Assembly (NCBI GenBank): GCA_025462735.1
Contig: JAOAPC010000003.1
Span: 62,001-126,000, forward strand
Origin: Acidobacteriaceae bacterium
Lineage (GTDB): Bacteria; Acidobacteriota; Terriglobia; Terriglobales; Acidobacteriaceae
Length of the DNA stretch: 64,000 bases
Direction of reading: 5' to 3'
Translations under genes and position numbers: made by a program
Part shown: one piece after another, positions 24,168 through 33,295 of the stretch
Layout: every line of letters begins with the position of its first letter
Numbering within the stretch: position 1 is the stretch's first letter
The notes under the pieces: generated by a model
Databases searched by the model: none
What the model saw: only the letters and a program-made list of their open reading frames with translations
What the model was told of the DNA's origin: nothing

Positions 24168-25958
24168 GTGGGCAGTTCCTTGAAAACAAAGCATACTTAC
24201 GAATTCGGCGTTTATCAGCTCGACACCGAGGAAAAGGTCCTCGTTCGCGAGGGACAACCTGTTGCGCTGCCGCCAAAGGATCTGGAAACGCTTGTCGTAC
24301 TGGTCGAAAAGGCAGGACACATCGTCGGGAAAGAGGAACTCCTGGAAAAGGTCTGGCCAGGCGTTTTCATCGAGGAAAACAATCTTGCAAGACGGGTCTT
24401 CAACCTGCGGCAGGTGCTGGGAGAGGGGCCGGACGGATGCAAGTACATCGAGACCATCCCGAAGCGAGGGTATCGATTTGTTGGCTCAGTTCGGGGGCTG
24501 GGCGATAGCGCAGAATCCAGGGCACCCGCACCTCGGACATCCGATTCGCCGCACTCTACTTTGCAAACGAGCCGCCGGAGGATTCTCTGGCCATGGGCGA
24601 TTGCCGCCGTCCTCATCGTAGCAGCGAACCTGCTCACGCAGCATTTTTGGCGGGGGCGGAACGCTTCCCCTGACAGGGTTATGCTGGCCGTTCTTCCGTT
24701 TGAAAATTTGAGCGGCGATGCTAACGAGGATTACTTCGCCGATGGGCTCACAGAGGAGATGATTGTCCAGTTGGGGCAGGTACAACCTTCGAGGCTGGGA
24801 GTAATAGCTCGGACGTCGATCGTGCACTACAAACACACCAAGCAGTCGATCGCGGAAATTGGTCGGGAACTAGGGGTGGGGTACGTAATGGAGGGGAGCG
24901 TTCGGCGCGCTGGCGGACGCGTCCGAATTACCGCTCAGCTCATTCAGGCAGCCCAACAAACGCATGTGTGGGCCGAGACCTATGAACGGTCCCTGGATGA
25001 TGTTTTAACTATTCAGAGCGAAATCGCGCAAAAAGTGACAGACTCACTGTCAATTGAACTATTACCCGCCGGGACGAGATTGGATGCGAACGCACATCTC
25101 AATCTCGATAGCTATGACAAATACCTTCTCGGCCTGCACGAGCTTGGGCAAGGCAGCAAAGATAGCGTCACCAAGGCTATTCACTATTTTCAAGAAGCGA
25201 TAGAGGAAGAGCCCAAAGACGCACGTCTCTATTCCGCGCTGTCCCAAGCCTACGATGCCGCAACCACGTACTACAGTTCGCCTACGGAGGTGATGCCGCG
25301 CGCGAAAGAAGCTGCGCTTAAGGCGGTTGAGCTCGACCCCAATCTCGCGAGCGCGCACGTAAAGCTTGGCTACGTACATTTGTTCTATGACTGGGACTGG
25401 CCAGCGGCAGAGAAGGAATATCGCAGAGCGCTAGAGATCAATCCCAGCTCTCCCGAAGCACAGCTCGGTTATGCCAATTATTTGGGCACATTGGGGCGTT
25501 TTGATGAAGCGCTCTCCCGAGTACAACAGGCGTATCTATACGACCCCCTTGCAGTCGAAAGTCGTAACGAGGCCCTGTGGATTTATTACTTCTCCGGCAG
25601 AATGCCCGAAACCGTAGATCAATGCCATAAGACGATCGAGCTCGAACCTGCCGCGGGCACGCCTTACATCGTTCTCGCCATGGCTTACGCGCAAATGGGG
25701 AAACGCGCCGAAACGCTACGTGCCGCCGAAGATGCCGTTCACTTTGCGGATTTTCCCAGTGGCAACGCCACCACGGCTTCGGCGCTCGCTCAGGTGGGCG
25801 AGAAACTCAAGGCCAAGAAAGTGCTCGCTCGAGCTTTGGAACAAGCGAAGCAACGGTATGTCTGCCGTTTCATCGTTGCAGCGGCATATACCGAACTGGG
25901 AGAAAACGAGAAGGCGCTGCAATCCCTACAGCAAGCTTTCCTCCAGCGGTCAACTTGA
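24168..25958 (+). CDS. CadC-like regulator: winged helix, membrane span, TPR domain
   Basis: A 596-residue transmembrane transcription regulator. Residues 10-105 form an OmpR-type winged helix (YEFGVYQLDTEEKVLVREGQ, then GKEELLEKVWPGVFIEENN and YIETIPKRGYRFVG). A membrane span follows near 140-158. The outer part starts with a TolB-like domain (LAVLPFENLSGDANEDYFADG, GVGYVMEGSVRRAGGRVRIT) and ends in six or so tetratricopeptide repeats (for example AEKEYRRALEINPSSPEAQLGYANYLGTLG). Such proteins are expanded in Acidobacteriota. GTG 24168 is the start. It is divergent from the DUF1326 operon, a likely but unproven target. Confidence 0.88.
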   Translation: MGSSLKTKHTYEFGVYQLDTEEKVLVREGQPVALPPKDLETLVVLVEKAGHIVGKEELLEKVWPGVFIEENNLARRVFNLRQVLGEGPDGCKYIETIPKRGYRFVGSVRGLGDSAESRAPAPRTSDSPHSTLQTSRRRILWPWAIAAVLIVAANLLTQHFWRGRNASPDRVMLAVLPFENLSGDANEDYFADGLTEEMIVQLGQVQPSRLGVIARTSIVHYKHTKQSIAEIGRELGVGYVMEGSVRRAGGRVRITAQLIQAAQQTHVWAETYERSLDDVLTIQSEIAQKVTDSLSIELLPAGTRLDANAHLNLDSYDKYLLGLHELGQGSKDSVTKAIHYFQEAIEEEPKDARLYSALSQAYDAATTYYSSPTEVMPRAKEAALKAVELDPNLASAHVKLGYVHLFYDWDWPAAEKEYRRALEINPSSPEAQLGYANYLGTLGRFDEALSRVQQAYLYDPLAVESRNEALWIYYFSGRMPETVDQCHKTIELEPAAGTPYIVLAMAYAQMGKRAETLRAAEDAVHFADFPSGNATTASALAQVGEKLKAKKVLARALEQAKQRYVCRFIVAAAYTELGENEKALQSLQQAFLQRST

Positions 25959-26207
25959 ATACCGTGGATCGGGGTGGATCCCCGACTCAACCCTTTGCGA
26001 AAGGATTCCAGATTTCAGGACCTTGTTCGCCGCATCGGAATCCCGCGCGGCTAATTCATCTTTCACTCTGAACTTCCAACGAAAGACAACGCTGTGGGTA
26101 ATCGTTCGCAATCGCCATTAGAAGGGCCGAGGCACTCATTGAGAAGTGCACGAGATGTTATGACGTTCCGAGTGGTCGGCAACCGGAAATTATGCCGATT
26201 GTTGACG
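25959..26207. other. Intergenic stretch, nothing recognised
   Basis: 249 bases between the CadC-like stop and the small zinc protein stop. No hairpin with T-tract, no repeat family member and no convincing reading frame seen. Confidence 0.4.
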
Positions 26208-26438
26208 TCATATCGCCATTTCACTCATTGGCCGGAAGCTTCCGGATCTCTTCTTCTCTCTGGCATCCCATTGGCGACTGTGCTGGTTCTGCAGATGTGC
26301 ATCAAACTGCCTCAGCATGTCTTTCTTGAAGTCCTCAACGTCAAGCAGCACATAGAACGTCTCTCCACAAGCCGAGCATTCCGCTTTATGAAAAGGCCCG
26401 GAAGGAGAATAGTGGACGCGCAGATTTGCTTTTGGCAT
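26208..26438 (-). CDS. Small C2H2-like zinc protein, 76 aa
   Basis: A 76-residue protein with CSACG at residues 21-25 and HLQNQH near residue 48-53, the layout of a single C2H2-type zinc finger (Cys-x2-Cys, then His-x4-His), in the context KAECSACGETFYVLLD. The C-terminal part is basic. Codon pattern and conserved-looking core support a real gene, though the ribosome-binding site is weak. It lies at the right end of the 4-kb module bracketed by the direct repeat. DNA, RNA or protein binding cannot be told. Confidence 0.6.
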   Translation of the reverse strand: MPKANLRVHYSPSGPFHKAECSACGETFYVLLDVEDFKKDMLRQFDAHLQNQHSRQWDAREKKRSGSFRPMSEMAI

Positions 26439-26467
26439 GTCGCTATGATTTCACGTGATCCTGCATG

Positions 26468-26592
26468 GTTGCGGTTGCGAAAACGGAAGTGAGGACCAAA
26501 AGGATTAAGTGTTCGTGGCGCGCGACCTAATTGAGCTCTTAATAAAACAAATACTTCCGCCAGCGGTCATCCGAGCGTCCCATCAATCGCAT
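26468..26592. repeat. Direct repeat, right copy (3' end of HNH gene plus flank)
   Basis: Same-orientation copy of about 22405-22530, some 85 percent alike by eye, distance about 4.06 kb. The shared part covers the last codons of the HNH gene and roughly 60 bases beyond its stop. Confidence 0.8.
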
Positions 26593-27159
26593 GATGTGAC
26601 GGCTGGTATGGAGATTGAAGGCATGCGGCTCACGCATCAGCTTCATACCGGCTTCGGTGGGCATTTGATTTCCCTTGCTGCGGTTGCAGGGATGGCAACA
26701 CGCGACCAGGTTTTCCCAACTCGAGGCCCCGCCTCGCGAGCGCGGCACTACATGGTCCAACGTCAGCTCACTCGAAGGCAAAAGTTCTCCGCAATACTGG
26801 CAGGTATTCCGGTCGCGCAGCAGAATGTTCTTTCGCGATAAGGCGCGTGTTTGATGTGGAATCCGGCGATACTCCAGCAGCCGAATCACGGACGGCACCC
26901 GCAGAGCTAAACGCGCCGCATGCAGGAAGTGACCGTTCTCCTCCTCGGTCATGGCAACGCCCTTCAGCACCAGGACGATCGCTCGCCGCGCCGCACAAAC
27001 ATTGATCGGCTCGTAGGAGGCATTCAGTACCAATACCGGCGCGTGCAGCGCGTGCACATCACTCTCCTGATGAATGCCGACGCCAATGCCGAAGACGGCA
27101 GCGGTAACACTATGCCGTCCGTGGTCCGCGCCCGAATTGTGTCTGTGTGACATTTTCAT
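26539..27159 (-). CDS. HNH endonuclease family protein
   Basis: A 206-residue protein with an intact HNH site: [25 protein letters not shown] then [15 protein letters not shown], which has the two Cys pairs of a zinc knuckle, the catalytic His of LDHVVP, and the Asn of the third position. The N-terminal half ([26 protein letters not shown]) is the typical leader of the bacterial HNH family found with housekeeping genes. ATG 27159 overlaps the comF stop (ATGA), so the genes are coupled; ATG 27153 is two codons later. Chromosomal stand-alone members have no known target. Confidence 0.88.
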   Translation of the reverse strand: MKMSHRHNSGADHGRHSVTAAVFGIGVGIHQESDVHALHAPVLVLNASYEPINVCAARRAIVLVLKGVAMTEEENGHFLHAARLALRVPSVIRLLEYRRIPHQTRALSRKNILLRDRNTCQYCGELLPSSELTLDHVVPRSRGGASSWENLVACCHPCNRSKGNQMPTEAGMKLMREPHAFNLHTSRHIMRLMGRSDDRWRKYLFY

Positions 27160-28121
27160 GATGCCTGCGCGATCGTTGCGTCTTTCGGGAAAAATCTTCC
27201 ACTTTCGAAACCGCTCTCCTTCAACGTGCGTGCGACGGTCGCGACCCACACCTTCTCCGCGCCCGCTTTCCGCAGAATGCGCGCGCACTCGGAGACCGTC
27301 GTCCCGGTGGTCAAGACATCATCTATCAGAAGGATGTTTCGTCCCGACACTTTGCTTGGATGCCAAACCCGGAATGCTCCGCGAATATTCTCAACCCGCT
27401 GCGGACGGGTAAGCCCGATTTGCGAAACCGTCGGACGGGTGCGCTCAAGGACGTCGGCGGCAAACTCACACGAAAAAGTATTTGTTTTCAACGCGGCACG
27501 CGCAATCATCGCCGCCTGATTAAAGCCGCGCTCGCGCCGCTTCGACGAATGCAGCGGTACTGGAATCACAAGAATAGAATCGGCGCCAAGGCGCAGCTTC
27601 TGAATCGCTTCGCCTAGCATCCGTCCTAAGACGACCGCAGCCGGCGCAACCCGCTCATACTTCAGCAGATGAATTAAATCGCGCAGTCCACCATCGTATG
27701 CGCCATAGGCTGCTGCCTTTGTGAAATACTGGCGCGTTTCCTGGCATGCGGGACAGATCTGTTTTTCCGCCACAAAACCCGCTGCGCCCAGTCGCTCCCC
27801 ACAAATTTCGCAAGTTGCTCCTGTGATCGGCACCATGTCCATGAGACAGCTGGGGCAGACCGGCAGTCGGGAGATGTTTGTTAGAGGGGTAGCACAGAAG
27901 CGGCAATCCGAGGGAAAGAGCGTCGCAAAAAGCCCCTGAGCGACAAGCGCCGCTGCGGAAGCCGCCGAGCGCACAAGGTTTCGCGCGCCATGACCGGTGG
28001 AACGCCCGAATTTCGCGTCTTCGGGTGGGAAAGCGGCCTTGCGAATTATGTCTCCGGTACTGCTGAAGACCGAGCCTCCCTCGTTCGGCGCCTGGTCAGG
28101 CTCCAGCCGGACGAATTGCAC
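27156..28121 (-). CDS. comF: ComF-family phosphoribosyltransferase-like protein
   Basis: A 321-residue ComF/amidophosphoribosyltransferase-like protein linked in other bacteria to uptake of transforming DNA. An N-terminal zinc finger ([28 protein letters not shown]) precedes the PRTase fold: [36 protein letters not shown] and the PRPP loop [13 protein letters not shown]. The GTG start at 28121 gives a long variable N-terminus of about 65 residues; a later start is possible. It overlaps the HNH gene by 4 bases. No other competence gene is near. Confidence 0.88.
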   Translation of the reverse strand: MQFVRLEPDQAPNEGGSVFSSTGDIIRKAAFPPEDAKFGRSTGHGARNLVRSAASAAALVAQGLFATLFPSDCRFCATPLTNISRLPVCPSCLMDMVPITGATCEICGERLGAAGFVAEKQICPACQETRQYFTKAAAYGAYDGGLRDLIHLLKYERVAPAAVVLGRMLGEAIQKLRLGADSILVIPVPLHSSKRRERGFNQAAMIARAALKTNTFSCEFAADVLERTRPTVSQIGLTRPQRVENIRGAFRVWHPSKVSGRNILLIDDVLTTGTTVSECARILRKAGAEKVWVATVARTLKESGFESGRFFPKDATIAQAS

Positions 28122-28192
28122 TCAGTATAACGGGGACTCCAGACACACGCAATTGCCACGGAACCCTATCCAACACCAGAGTTCCACGACTA

Positions 28193-28402
28193 TCAGGCGG
28201 CTTGCCCTTTTGCGGATAGCTTTTGCGCCCGCTCGGGCACATGGATGAACATTGAAATGTGGCTCCGGCGATAACAACTCATGCAGCGGACAGGCTGCAG
28301 CATTACCAACGGGAGCATGTACTTTTCGAGCAGATTGCGGCGACGTGAACGATTGCCCTCGAAACTGCCGCAGTCAGGGCACTGATACCGCTTTGAGAAC
28401 AT
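28193..28402 (-). CDS. Small zinc-ribbon protein, 69 aa
   Basis: A 69-residue protein with CPDCGSFEGNRSRRRN at the start and CMSCYRRSH at residues 40-48: two CxxC knuckles that should make a zinc ribbon, separated by a hydrophobic stretch (LEKYMLPLVMLQPVRC). Similar short proteins are common in Acidobacteriota, with no known role. It stands alone, upstream of comF on the same strand. Confidence 0.6.
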   Translation of the reverse strand: MFSKRYQCPDCGSFEGNRSRRRNLLEKYMLPLVMLQPVRCMSCYRRSHISMFIHVPERAQKLSAKGQAA

Positions 28403-28624
28403 GACGAACCCCCAGTCCTGGAGAAACGCGATCAGCGCGACGTGCTTCTCTGGATTATACGCGCAACACCAGAGAGCGAAGGCGCACTTGTAAATCGCCC
28501 ATCCGCCATGCTAAGGTGCGGCGCGGTTTGTTTGCGATGCAAAGCGGTTAAAAGGCAGTTAATTTCCAGTTTGTTTTGCCCCGGCCAGTTGAAAAAATGG
28601 ATTGGGGGAAACCTAAGGAAACCC

Positions 28625-30724
28625 ATGAGCGATCGGGCAAGGCTGATACCAGGCGGCAAGAAACATCAACCATTCGTTCCCGAGCACATGCAAATGAAGG
28701 AGTTCACTCTCCGTGCCGTGCTGCTGGGGCTAGGGATGACGGTGGTATTGGGCGCGGCCAACGCATATCTGGGTTTGCGAGCTGGTCAAACAATCGCCGC
28801 CACCTATCCGGCCGCCGTGATTGGAATGGCCGTTCTCAGATTGCTAGGCCGGGGAACGATTCTCGAAGAAAACATCGCCCGTACCGCAGGCACCATAGGG
28901 GAATCAGTCGCCGCGGGCGCGGTCTTCACTTTGCCAGCGTTTTTTATAGCTCGAGCCTGGACACCGACGGTCATTCCTAAAGGGCTGGGATTCTGGGCGA
29001 GCATGTGGGCGCTGGCAGCGGATAAGACTTACCTGAAGTCCACTTCGCTCATGATTGTGGGCGGCGTACTCGGCGTTCTGTTTGTGTCTCTTATCCGGCG
29101 CGTAATGGTGGAAGACCCAGACCTGCCGTTTCCTGAGTCGGTGGCGGCAGCTGAAATTCACAAAGCTGGACAAGCCGGCGCCCGCGCTGCCAAGTACCTG
29201 TTCTACAACATCGGATTCGGTGCGCTGGTGTATCTCGGCGGCGTGTTTAACCTGTTCGCGCCCGATCATGATTTCTTTTTCTCAGTAGGTCAGTTTGGGA
29301 AGAGTACCCTCCGCCTTGGACCTGCCGGCAGTCCGCAAGTACTTCAGGCCGGCGGCATCTCCACTTGCGCTGGTCCAGAGATAAGCCCGGCATACATCGG
29401 TGTTGGATACATCATTGGTCCGGAGCTGGCCGCACTTAATTTTTCGGGCAGCATCATTGCGTGGGGCCTTCTGATTCCGCTGCTTATTTTTTTTCTGGGA
29501 CCGCAATTGCAAAACTACCTGCCACCGGGATCAACCGCTGACCAAGGCTGGCTGGGGCTCGCGAACGCCGTCTGGCGCTACATCGTGCGGCCGATTGCGG
29601 TCGGCGGCATGATGGTGGGTACTGTCTACACCCTGTTTCGCATGCGCAAAAATCTACTCGCAGGACTGGGCAAGGCCTTCTCGGAACTGCGCGGTGCAAC
29701 ATTGTCCCAGGCATCCGTCGCCCGCACTGAGCGTTACATGAGCTCGAAAACGGTTTTTGCCCTGATCGGCTGCACGTTTTTAGTGATGTGCGTTCTTTAT
29801 GTGCGCCTTTCAGGATTGGTGAGCGGAGGCATTGCCGCTGCTCTGGTAATGCTTATCATCGGATTTTTCTTCGCGACGGTTTCGGGTTACCTGGTCGGCG
29901 TAATCGGTTCGTCTAACAATCCGATTTCTGGGTTAACGCTTTCAACCCTGGTAATCGCCGCCCTGCTGATGGTTTCGATGGGAGTTTCCGGCATGAGCGG
30001 GGTAGTCGCAGTGCTCGGAGTCGCCGCAGTGGTTTGCGTTTCTTCCGCAGTCGCAGGCGAGTTATTACAGGACTTTAAAGTCGGTTACATTCTGGGAGGC
30101 ACTCCGCGTTATATCCAGATTACCGAGCTGATTGCTGTCGTTGTAGCGGCATTAGTGATGTATTTTCCGTTGATGATTCTCTACCAGGGCAACATCAACA
30201 TGGGCGGCACAGGCTTCGGCGATAAGGCACTTTCCGCGCCACAGGCGGGATTAATGGCGTCACTCGCCCAAGGCATTGTTGGCGGCGAGATGGCCTGGCC
30301 GCTCGTGATAGCGGGCATCCTCATGGGCATCGCCATGATTATGTTCAAGGTGAAGAGTCCCATGCTGGTTGCTATCGGCATGTACCTGCCGTTTGCAACC
30401 ACATCAGCAATCTTTATGGGCGGAGTAATCCGATGGGCTGTCGACCGGCTCCGCGAACGCAAAGGGCTGAATGCAGCGCAGAAGGCGCGCGTGGAAAACG
30501 TCGGCATATTGGCTGCCTCAGGACTAATCGCGGGAGAAGCGTTGGCCGGGCTGGTAAAAGCAACATTCGATTTCCGCAATAAGACCTTGCCCGCCGTCTT
30601 TGCGAATCCTTCCTACATTACTGGAGTGTTCGTGATGCTTTTGATCGCCTGGGTGCTGATCTGGATACCGCTTAAGAATGCTGGCGATCCGAAGGAACCT
30701 GCACCGCCAACTGCCATGATGTAG
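28625..30724 (+). CDS. OPT-family oligopeptide/metal-complex transporter
   Basis: A 699-residue inner-membrane transporter of the oligopeptide transporter (OPT) superfamily. Start ATG 28625 has AAGGAA upstream; earlier frame is noise. The family entry FTLRAVLLGLGMTVVLGAANAYLGLRAG is clear, then about 14-16 membrane segments, including the conserved NIARTAGTIGESVAAGAVFTL-like block, DLPFPESVAAAEIHKAG, and GSSNNPISGLTLSTLV. Bacterial members are thought to import peptides or metal chelates using the proton gradient. The next gene, yggS, starts 82 bases later and is separated by a repeat. Confidence 0.92.
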   Translation: MSDRARLIPGGKKHQPFVPEHMQMKEFTLRAVLLGLGMTVVLGAANAYLGLRAGQTIAATYPAAVIGMAVLRLLGRGTILEENIARTAGTIGESVAAGAVFTLPAFFIARAWTPTVIPKGLGFWASMWALAADKTYLKSTSLMIVGGVLGVLFVSLIRRVMVEDPDLPFPESVAAAEIHKAGQAGARAAKYLFYNIGFGALVYLGGVFNLFAPDHDFFFSVGQFGKSTLRLGPAGSPQVLQAGGISTCAGPEISPAYIGVGYIIGPELAALNFSGSIIAWGLLIPLLIFFLGPQLQNYLPPGSTADQGWLGLANAVWRYIVRPIAVGGMMVGTVYTLFRMRKNLLAGLGKAFSELRGATLSQASVARTERYMSSKTVFALIGCTFLVMCVLYVRLSGLVSGGIAAALVMLIIGFFFATVSGYLVGVIGSSNNPISGLTLSTLVIAALLMVSMGVSGMSGVVAVLGVAAVVCVSSAVAGELLQDFKVGYILGGTPRYIQITELIAVVVAALVMYFPLMILYQGNINMGGTGFGDKALSAPQAGLMASLAQGIVGGEMAWPLVIAGILMGIAMIMFKVKSPMLVAIGMYLPFATTSAIFMGGVIRWAVDRLRERKGLNAAQKARVENVGILAASGLIAGEALAGLVKATFDFRNKTLPAVFANPSYITGVFVMLLIAWVLIWIPLKNAGDPKEPAPPTAMM

Positions 30725-30763
30725 TACGGAAGCTTTCGAAATTACAAAACAACGCCATTGGTG

Positions 30764-30796
30764 TTCCTTCGTGTACCTTAGTGTCCTTTGTGGTTA
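30764..30796. repeat. Partial copy of the ACCACGAAGGACAC repeat
   Basis: The plus strand reads TTCCTTCGTGTACCTTAGTG then TCCTTTGTGGTTAA, matching one arm of the long inverted repeat at 10826-10855 with substitutions. It lies directly before yggS. Confidence 0.65.
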
Positions 30797-30805
30797 ATTG
30801 CTCTC

Positions 30806-31522
30806 ATGTCAATTGCCGAAAACATATCCTTGTTGCGAAGCCAGATTACTGCAGCAGCCCGCGGCGCACACCGCAATCCCGAGGACATTATCTTGATGGG
30901 GGTCACGAAGACGGTTGCGCCGCAGCAAATCCGCGAAGCCTACGACGCCGGACTGCGCATCTTTGGCGAGAATCGCGTTCAGGAGTTTGCGACGAAAGCC
31001 GAGGCGGTACGCGATTTGACGGAAGCCGAGTGGCACATGATCGGCCACCTCCAAACCAATAAAGCCGCGAAAGCCGCTGAACTTTTCGCACATGTCGATT
31101 CGGTCGACTCGCTTCGTCTGGCACAAAAGCTGAATGCGGCAGCCGCAGAGCTGGGCAAGAAACTTCCTGTACTCATCGAGATCAACATCGCCGGTGAGGC
31201 GGCGAAGAGCGGGTTGGCCCCTGATTCCGCCGGGCTCGAAGAATTGCTGAAGGCCGCGTCCGAGCTGTCGTCACTCGACATTCGCGGGCTGATGACGGTG
31301 CCGCCATATCATGACGAGCCCGAACAATCCCGGCCGCATTTCCGCAAAATGCGCGAAATATTCCAAAAGATCGCCAGCCGACAACTTCCAGCCGTTGGCA
31401 TGGAAGTCCTTTCGATGGGCATGTCGCATGACTTTGAAGTTGCAATTGAAGAGGGCGCAACCTGCGTTCGTGTCGGCACAGCAATTTTTGGGGATAGACC
31501 GCCGCTCAGGAGCAAGGTTTAA
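30806..31522 (+). CDS. yggS: YggS/PLPBP pyridoxal-phosphate homeostasis protein
   Basis: A 238-residue PLP-binding protein of the YggS/PROSC family, which buffers free PLP and affects amino-acid pools; it has the fold of the alanine racemase N-terminal barrel. PLP-binding Lys35 is in LMGVTKTV, followed by FGENRVQEF, WHMIGHLQTNKA, INIAGEAAKSGL, GLMTVPPYHDE and the phosphate-binding end LSMGMSHDFEVAIEEGATCVRVGTAIFG. ATG 30806 was preferred to an upstream in-frame ATG at 30788 since the family starts with this Met. Length is typical. Confidence 0.93.
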   Translation: MSIAENISLLRSQITAAARGAHRNPEDIILMGVTKTVAPQQIREAYDAGLRIFGENRVQEFATKAEAVRDLTEAEWHMIGHLQTNKAAKAAELFAHVDSVDSLRLAQKLNAAAAELGKKLPVLIEINIAGEAAKSGLAPDSAGLEELLKAASELSSLDIRGLMTVPPYHDEPEQSRPHFRKMREIFQKIASRQLPAVGMEVLSMGMSHDFEVAIEEGATCVRVGTAIFGDRPPLRSKV

Positions 31523-31541
31523 AACTTGGGAAGTTAAGTAA

Positions 31542-32756
31542 TTAGTAGGCCCAATAAGGACCGACTCCCCCAGGAGTGGGCTGGCCCTCTATCGCGACGA
31601 ACACATTCCGGCCATAGAAAAAGGGCAAGCCCCAATCGAACATTCCAGCATTGGGCCCGCCTAGCGTGGGGAACACCGTGTCAGTCTGGTTGGAAAATAG
31701 TGTGTCAGCGTTGTCTATGCTGAATGATACTGTGCCGCTGAACTTGTTGGTTCCCGTGTTCGTGACGGAAAAACTTACCGGGGAAGACGGACAGTAGAAT
31801 CCACTCTCCGGGCTGGGACACGTGGGCATTCCAGTTGTCCCGGCATTAAGGAAAAAGTATGCATTCGAACCAGTATCAAGGAAGCTGGAGTACGACTGTC
31901 CTTTAAAAGTCGTACTGATATTTCCCGTCTTTGGGTCGATGGTGTACACGTGGACGCCGCCGAGTGCGTTGTTGCTTTCTGTTCCAATTCCAAAGATCAA
32001 CGATCCACTCACGGTAGTAGTACTGGAAGGGACTGCAGGGAGTTCAACCAAGACTCCGTTATTGTCTGTGCCGAACGAGGCAACGGGGTTCTGTACCTGC
32101 TTAGGAAGATCGACCGTGGTCACGCTGCATGAGGATCCAGCGCAGGCATAGTAAAAATTTTGGTTGTTGTTAGTTCCCGGCGCGCATGCCGGGCAGTCCT
32201 GGACAAACGGTCCAATCCCCAAAATGCCGTTCGCGCCCAATTTCTGCAAAGTGTCTTCCGGTGCGCCCGTGTTGCTGCAGCCGGCGGGAATTGCCGAGAA
32301 TGCCAAATCTCCGATGACCTGAATTGGTATGGCGGCGGCCTCTTCGCTGGCAATTTTCACATCGGCTGTTTTAACCGGCCCCCAGGTAATACCGTCAGAG
32401 AACTGCGCGCATTCGGTTATAGAATTCCCGATCGCGTCTTTCTCTTGTCCCAACCCGCTGCTCAACGCAGGTGTAAGCGCGGTAGACAAAATGCGCACGC
32501 CAAACGAACCTGTGTCCACCAGCACGCCGCTGACGGCTTGGCAGTTCGAAGTTCCCGCGGCGCAGATCGTCACCGTGGTGAACAAGCCATTGGCGTAACC
32601 TCCATTTGGTCCCCCGTTCACCACTATGGGAGCGATGTTGGCGCCGGGGGTGGAGTTGGAATTTTTCGATCCACCTCCACCGCCGCATCCAGCCCACAAG
32701 ATCAGAATTGTGAATCCACAGGCGACCGGGATAAGACGAAATCTACCGAATGGCAT
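31542..32756 (-). CDS. DUF3443 lipoprotein
   Basis: A 404-residue DUF3443 protein. ATG 32756 begins a lipoprotein signal (CGFTILILWAGC) and a Gly/Ser spacer, so the product is probably lipid-anchored. Features include VSGVLVDTGSFGVRIL and FLDTGSNAYFFLNAG, which resemble two retropepsin-like Asp-Thr-Gly motifs, suggesting an aspartic-protease-like fold; whether it is a protease is unknown. Several Cys pairs suggest disulfides. Its start lies inside the end of the DUF2844 gene (14-base overlap), so they are coupled; this pair recurs in Acidobacteriota and Proteobacteria. Confidence 0.85.
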   Translation of the reverse strand: MPFGRFRLIPVACGFTILILWAGCGGGGGSKNSNSTPGANIAPIVVNGGPNGGYANGLFTTVTICAAGTSNCQAVSGVLVDTGSFGVRILSTALTPALSSGLGQEKDAIGNSITECAQFSDGITWGPVKTADVKIASEEAAAIPIQVIGDLAFSAIPAGCSNTGAPEDTLQKLGANGILGIGPFVQDCPACAPGTNNNQNFYYACAGSSCSVTTVDLPKQVQNPVASFGTDNNGVLVELPAVPSSTTTVSGSLIFGIGTESNNALGGVHVYTIDPKTGNISTTFKGQSYSSFLDTGSNAYFFLNAGTTGMPTCPSPESGFYCPSSPVSFSVTNTGTNKFSGTVSFSIDNADTLFSNQTDTVFPTLGGPNAGMFDWGLPFFYGRNVFVAIEGQPTPGGVGPYWAY

Positions 32757-33219
32757 CGGCACTGACTCCGTTTGGGACCTTGGCGCGAAGGTACGCACGG
32801 CCGACGACGAACCTCATGTGTCCGCTGGACTCGAACACCAGGTCTCCGGTTTCAATGTGCACCATACGCCGCGAGACACGAGGTGTCGTCTGAGCAGCCT
32901 GCATGTATTGGTCGAAATACTCTCCGAGTAATTGACGCAGGTCAGGAATAGATGATCCCTGCCAGGAGACCCCGAAGACCTGTCCCGCTGGCGTAACGAA
33001 TTCCCTTATCCTGGTTCCCGTGGACGCACGCATCTCGTGAACCGAAAAAGATTGGCCAGGCAAAACGCTGACGGCGGCTTTCATGCGCACCCCATCAGAC
33101 TGCACTGAGGAGACATCTTGCCCCAGGGCCGCCAATGCAGATGAACTAACCAGAAGCGTGGAAATCAAGACACTGCTGCGCGGCAGTGCCCCGTTCACGC
33201 AATTGAAACAATTCAGCAT
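32743..33219 (-). CDS. Exported DUF2844 protein
   Basis: A 158-residue exported protein with a signal sequence (SSVLISTLLVSSSALAALG). The core VHEMRASTGTRIREFVTPAG, GQVFGVSWQGSSIPDLRQLL and EYFDQYMQAA is the DUF2844 pattern. It overlaps the DUF3443 lipoprotein gene by 14 bases in the usual order, DUF2844 first. The two probably act together at the envelope, but the function is unknown. Confidence 0.85.
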   Translation of the reverse strand: MLNCFNCVNGALPRSSVLISTLLVSSSALAALGQDVSSVQSDGVRMKAAVSVLPGQSFSVHEMRASTGTRIREFVTPAGQVFGVSWQGSSIPDLRQLLGEYFDQYMQAAQTTPRVSRRMVHIETGDLVFESSGHMRFVVGRAYLRAKVPNGVSADAIR

Positions 33220-33295
33220 GTGGTGAGTCCTGGGAACTTGGATTTAGATTCAGGTTTTTGGGGTTGCTTCGGTGGGTACCCGTCCGACCAGGGTA

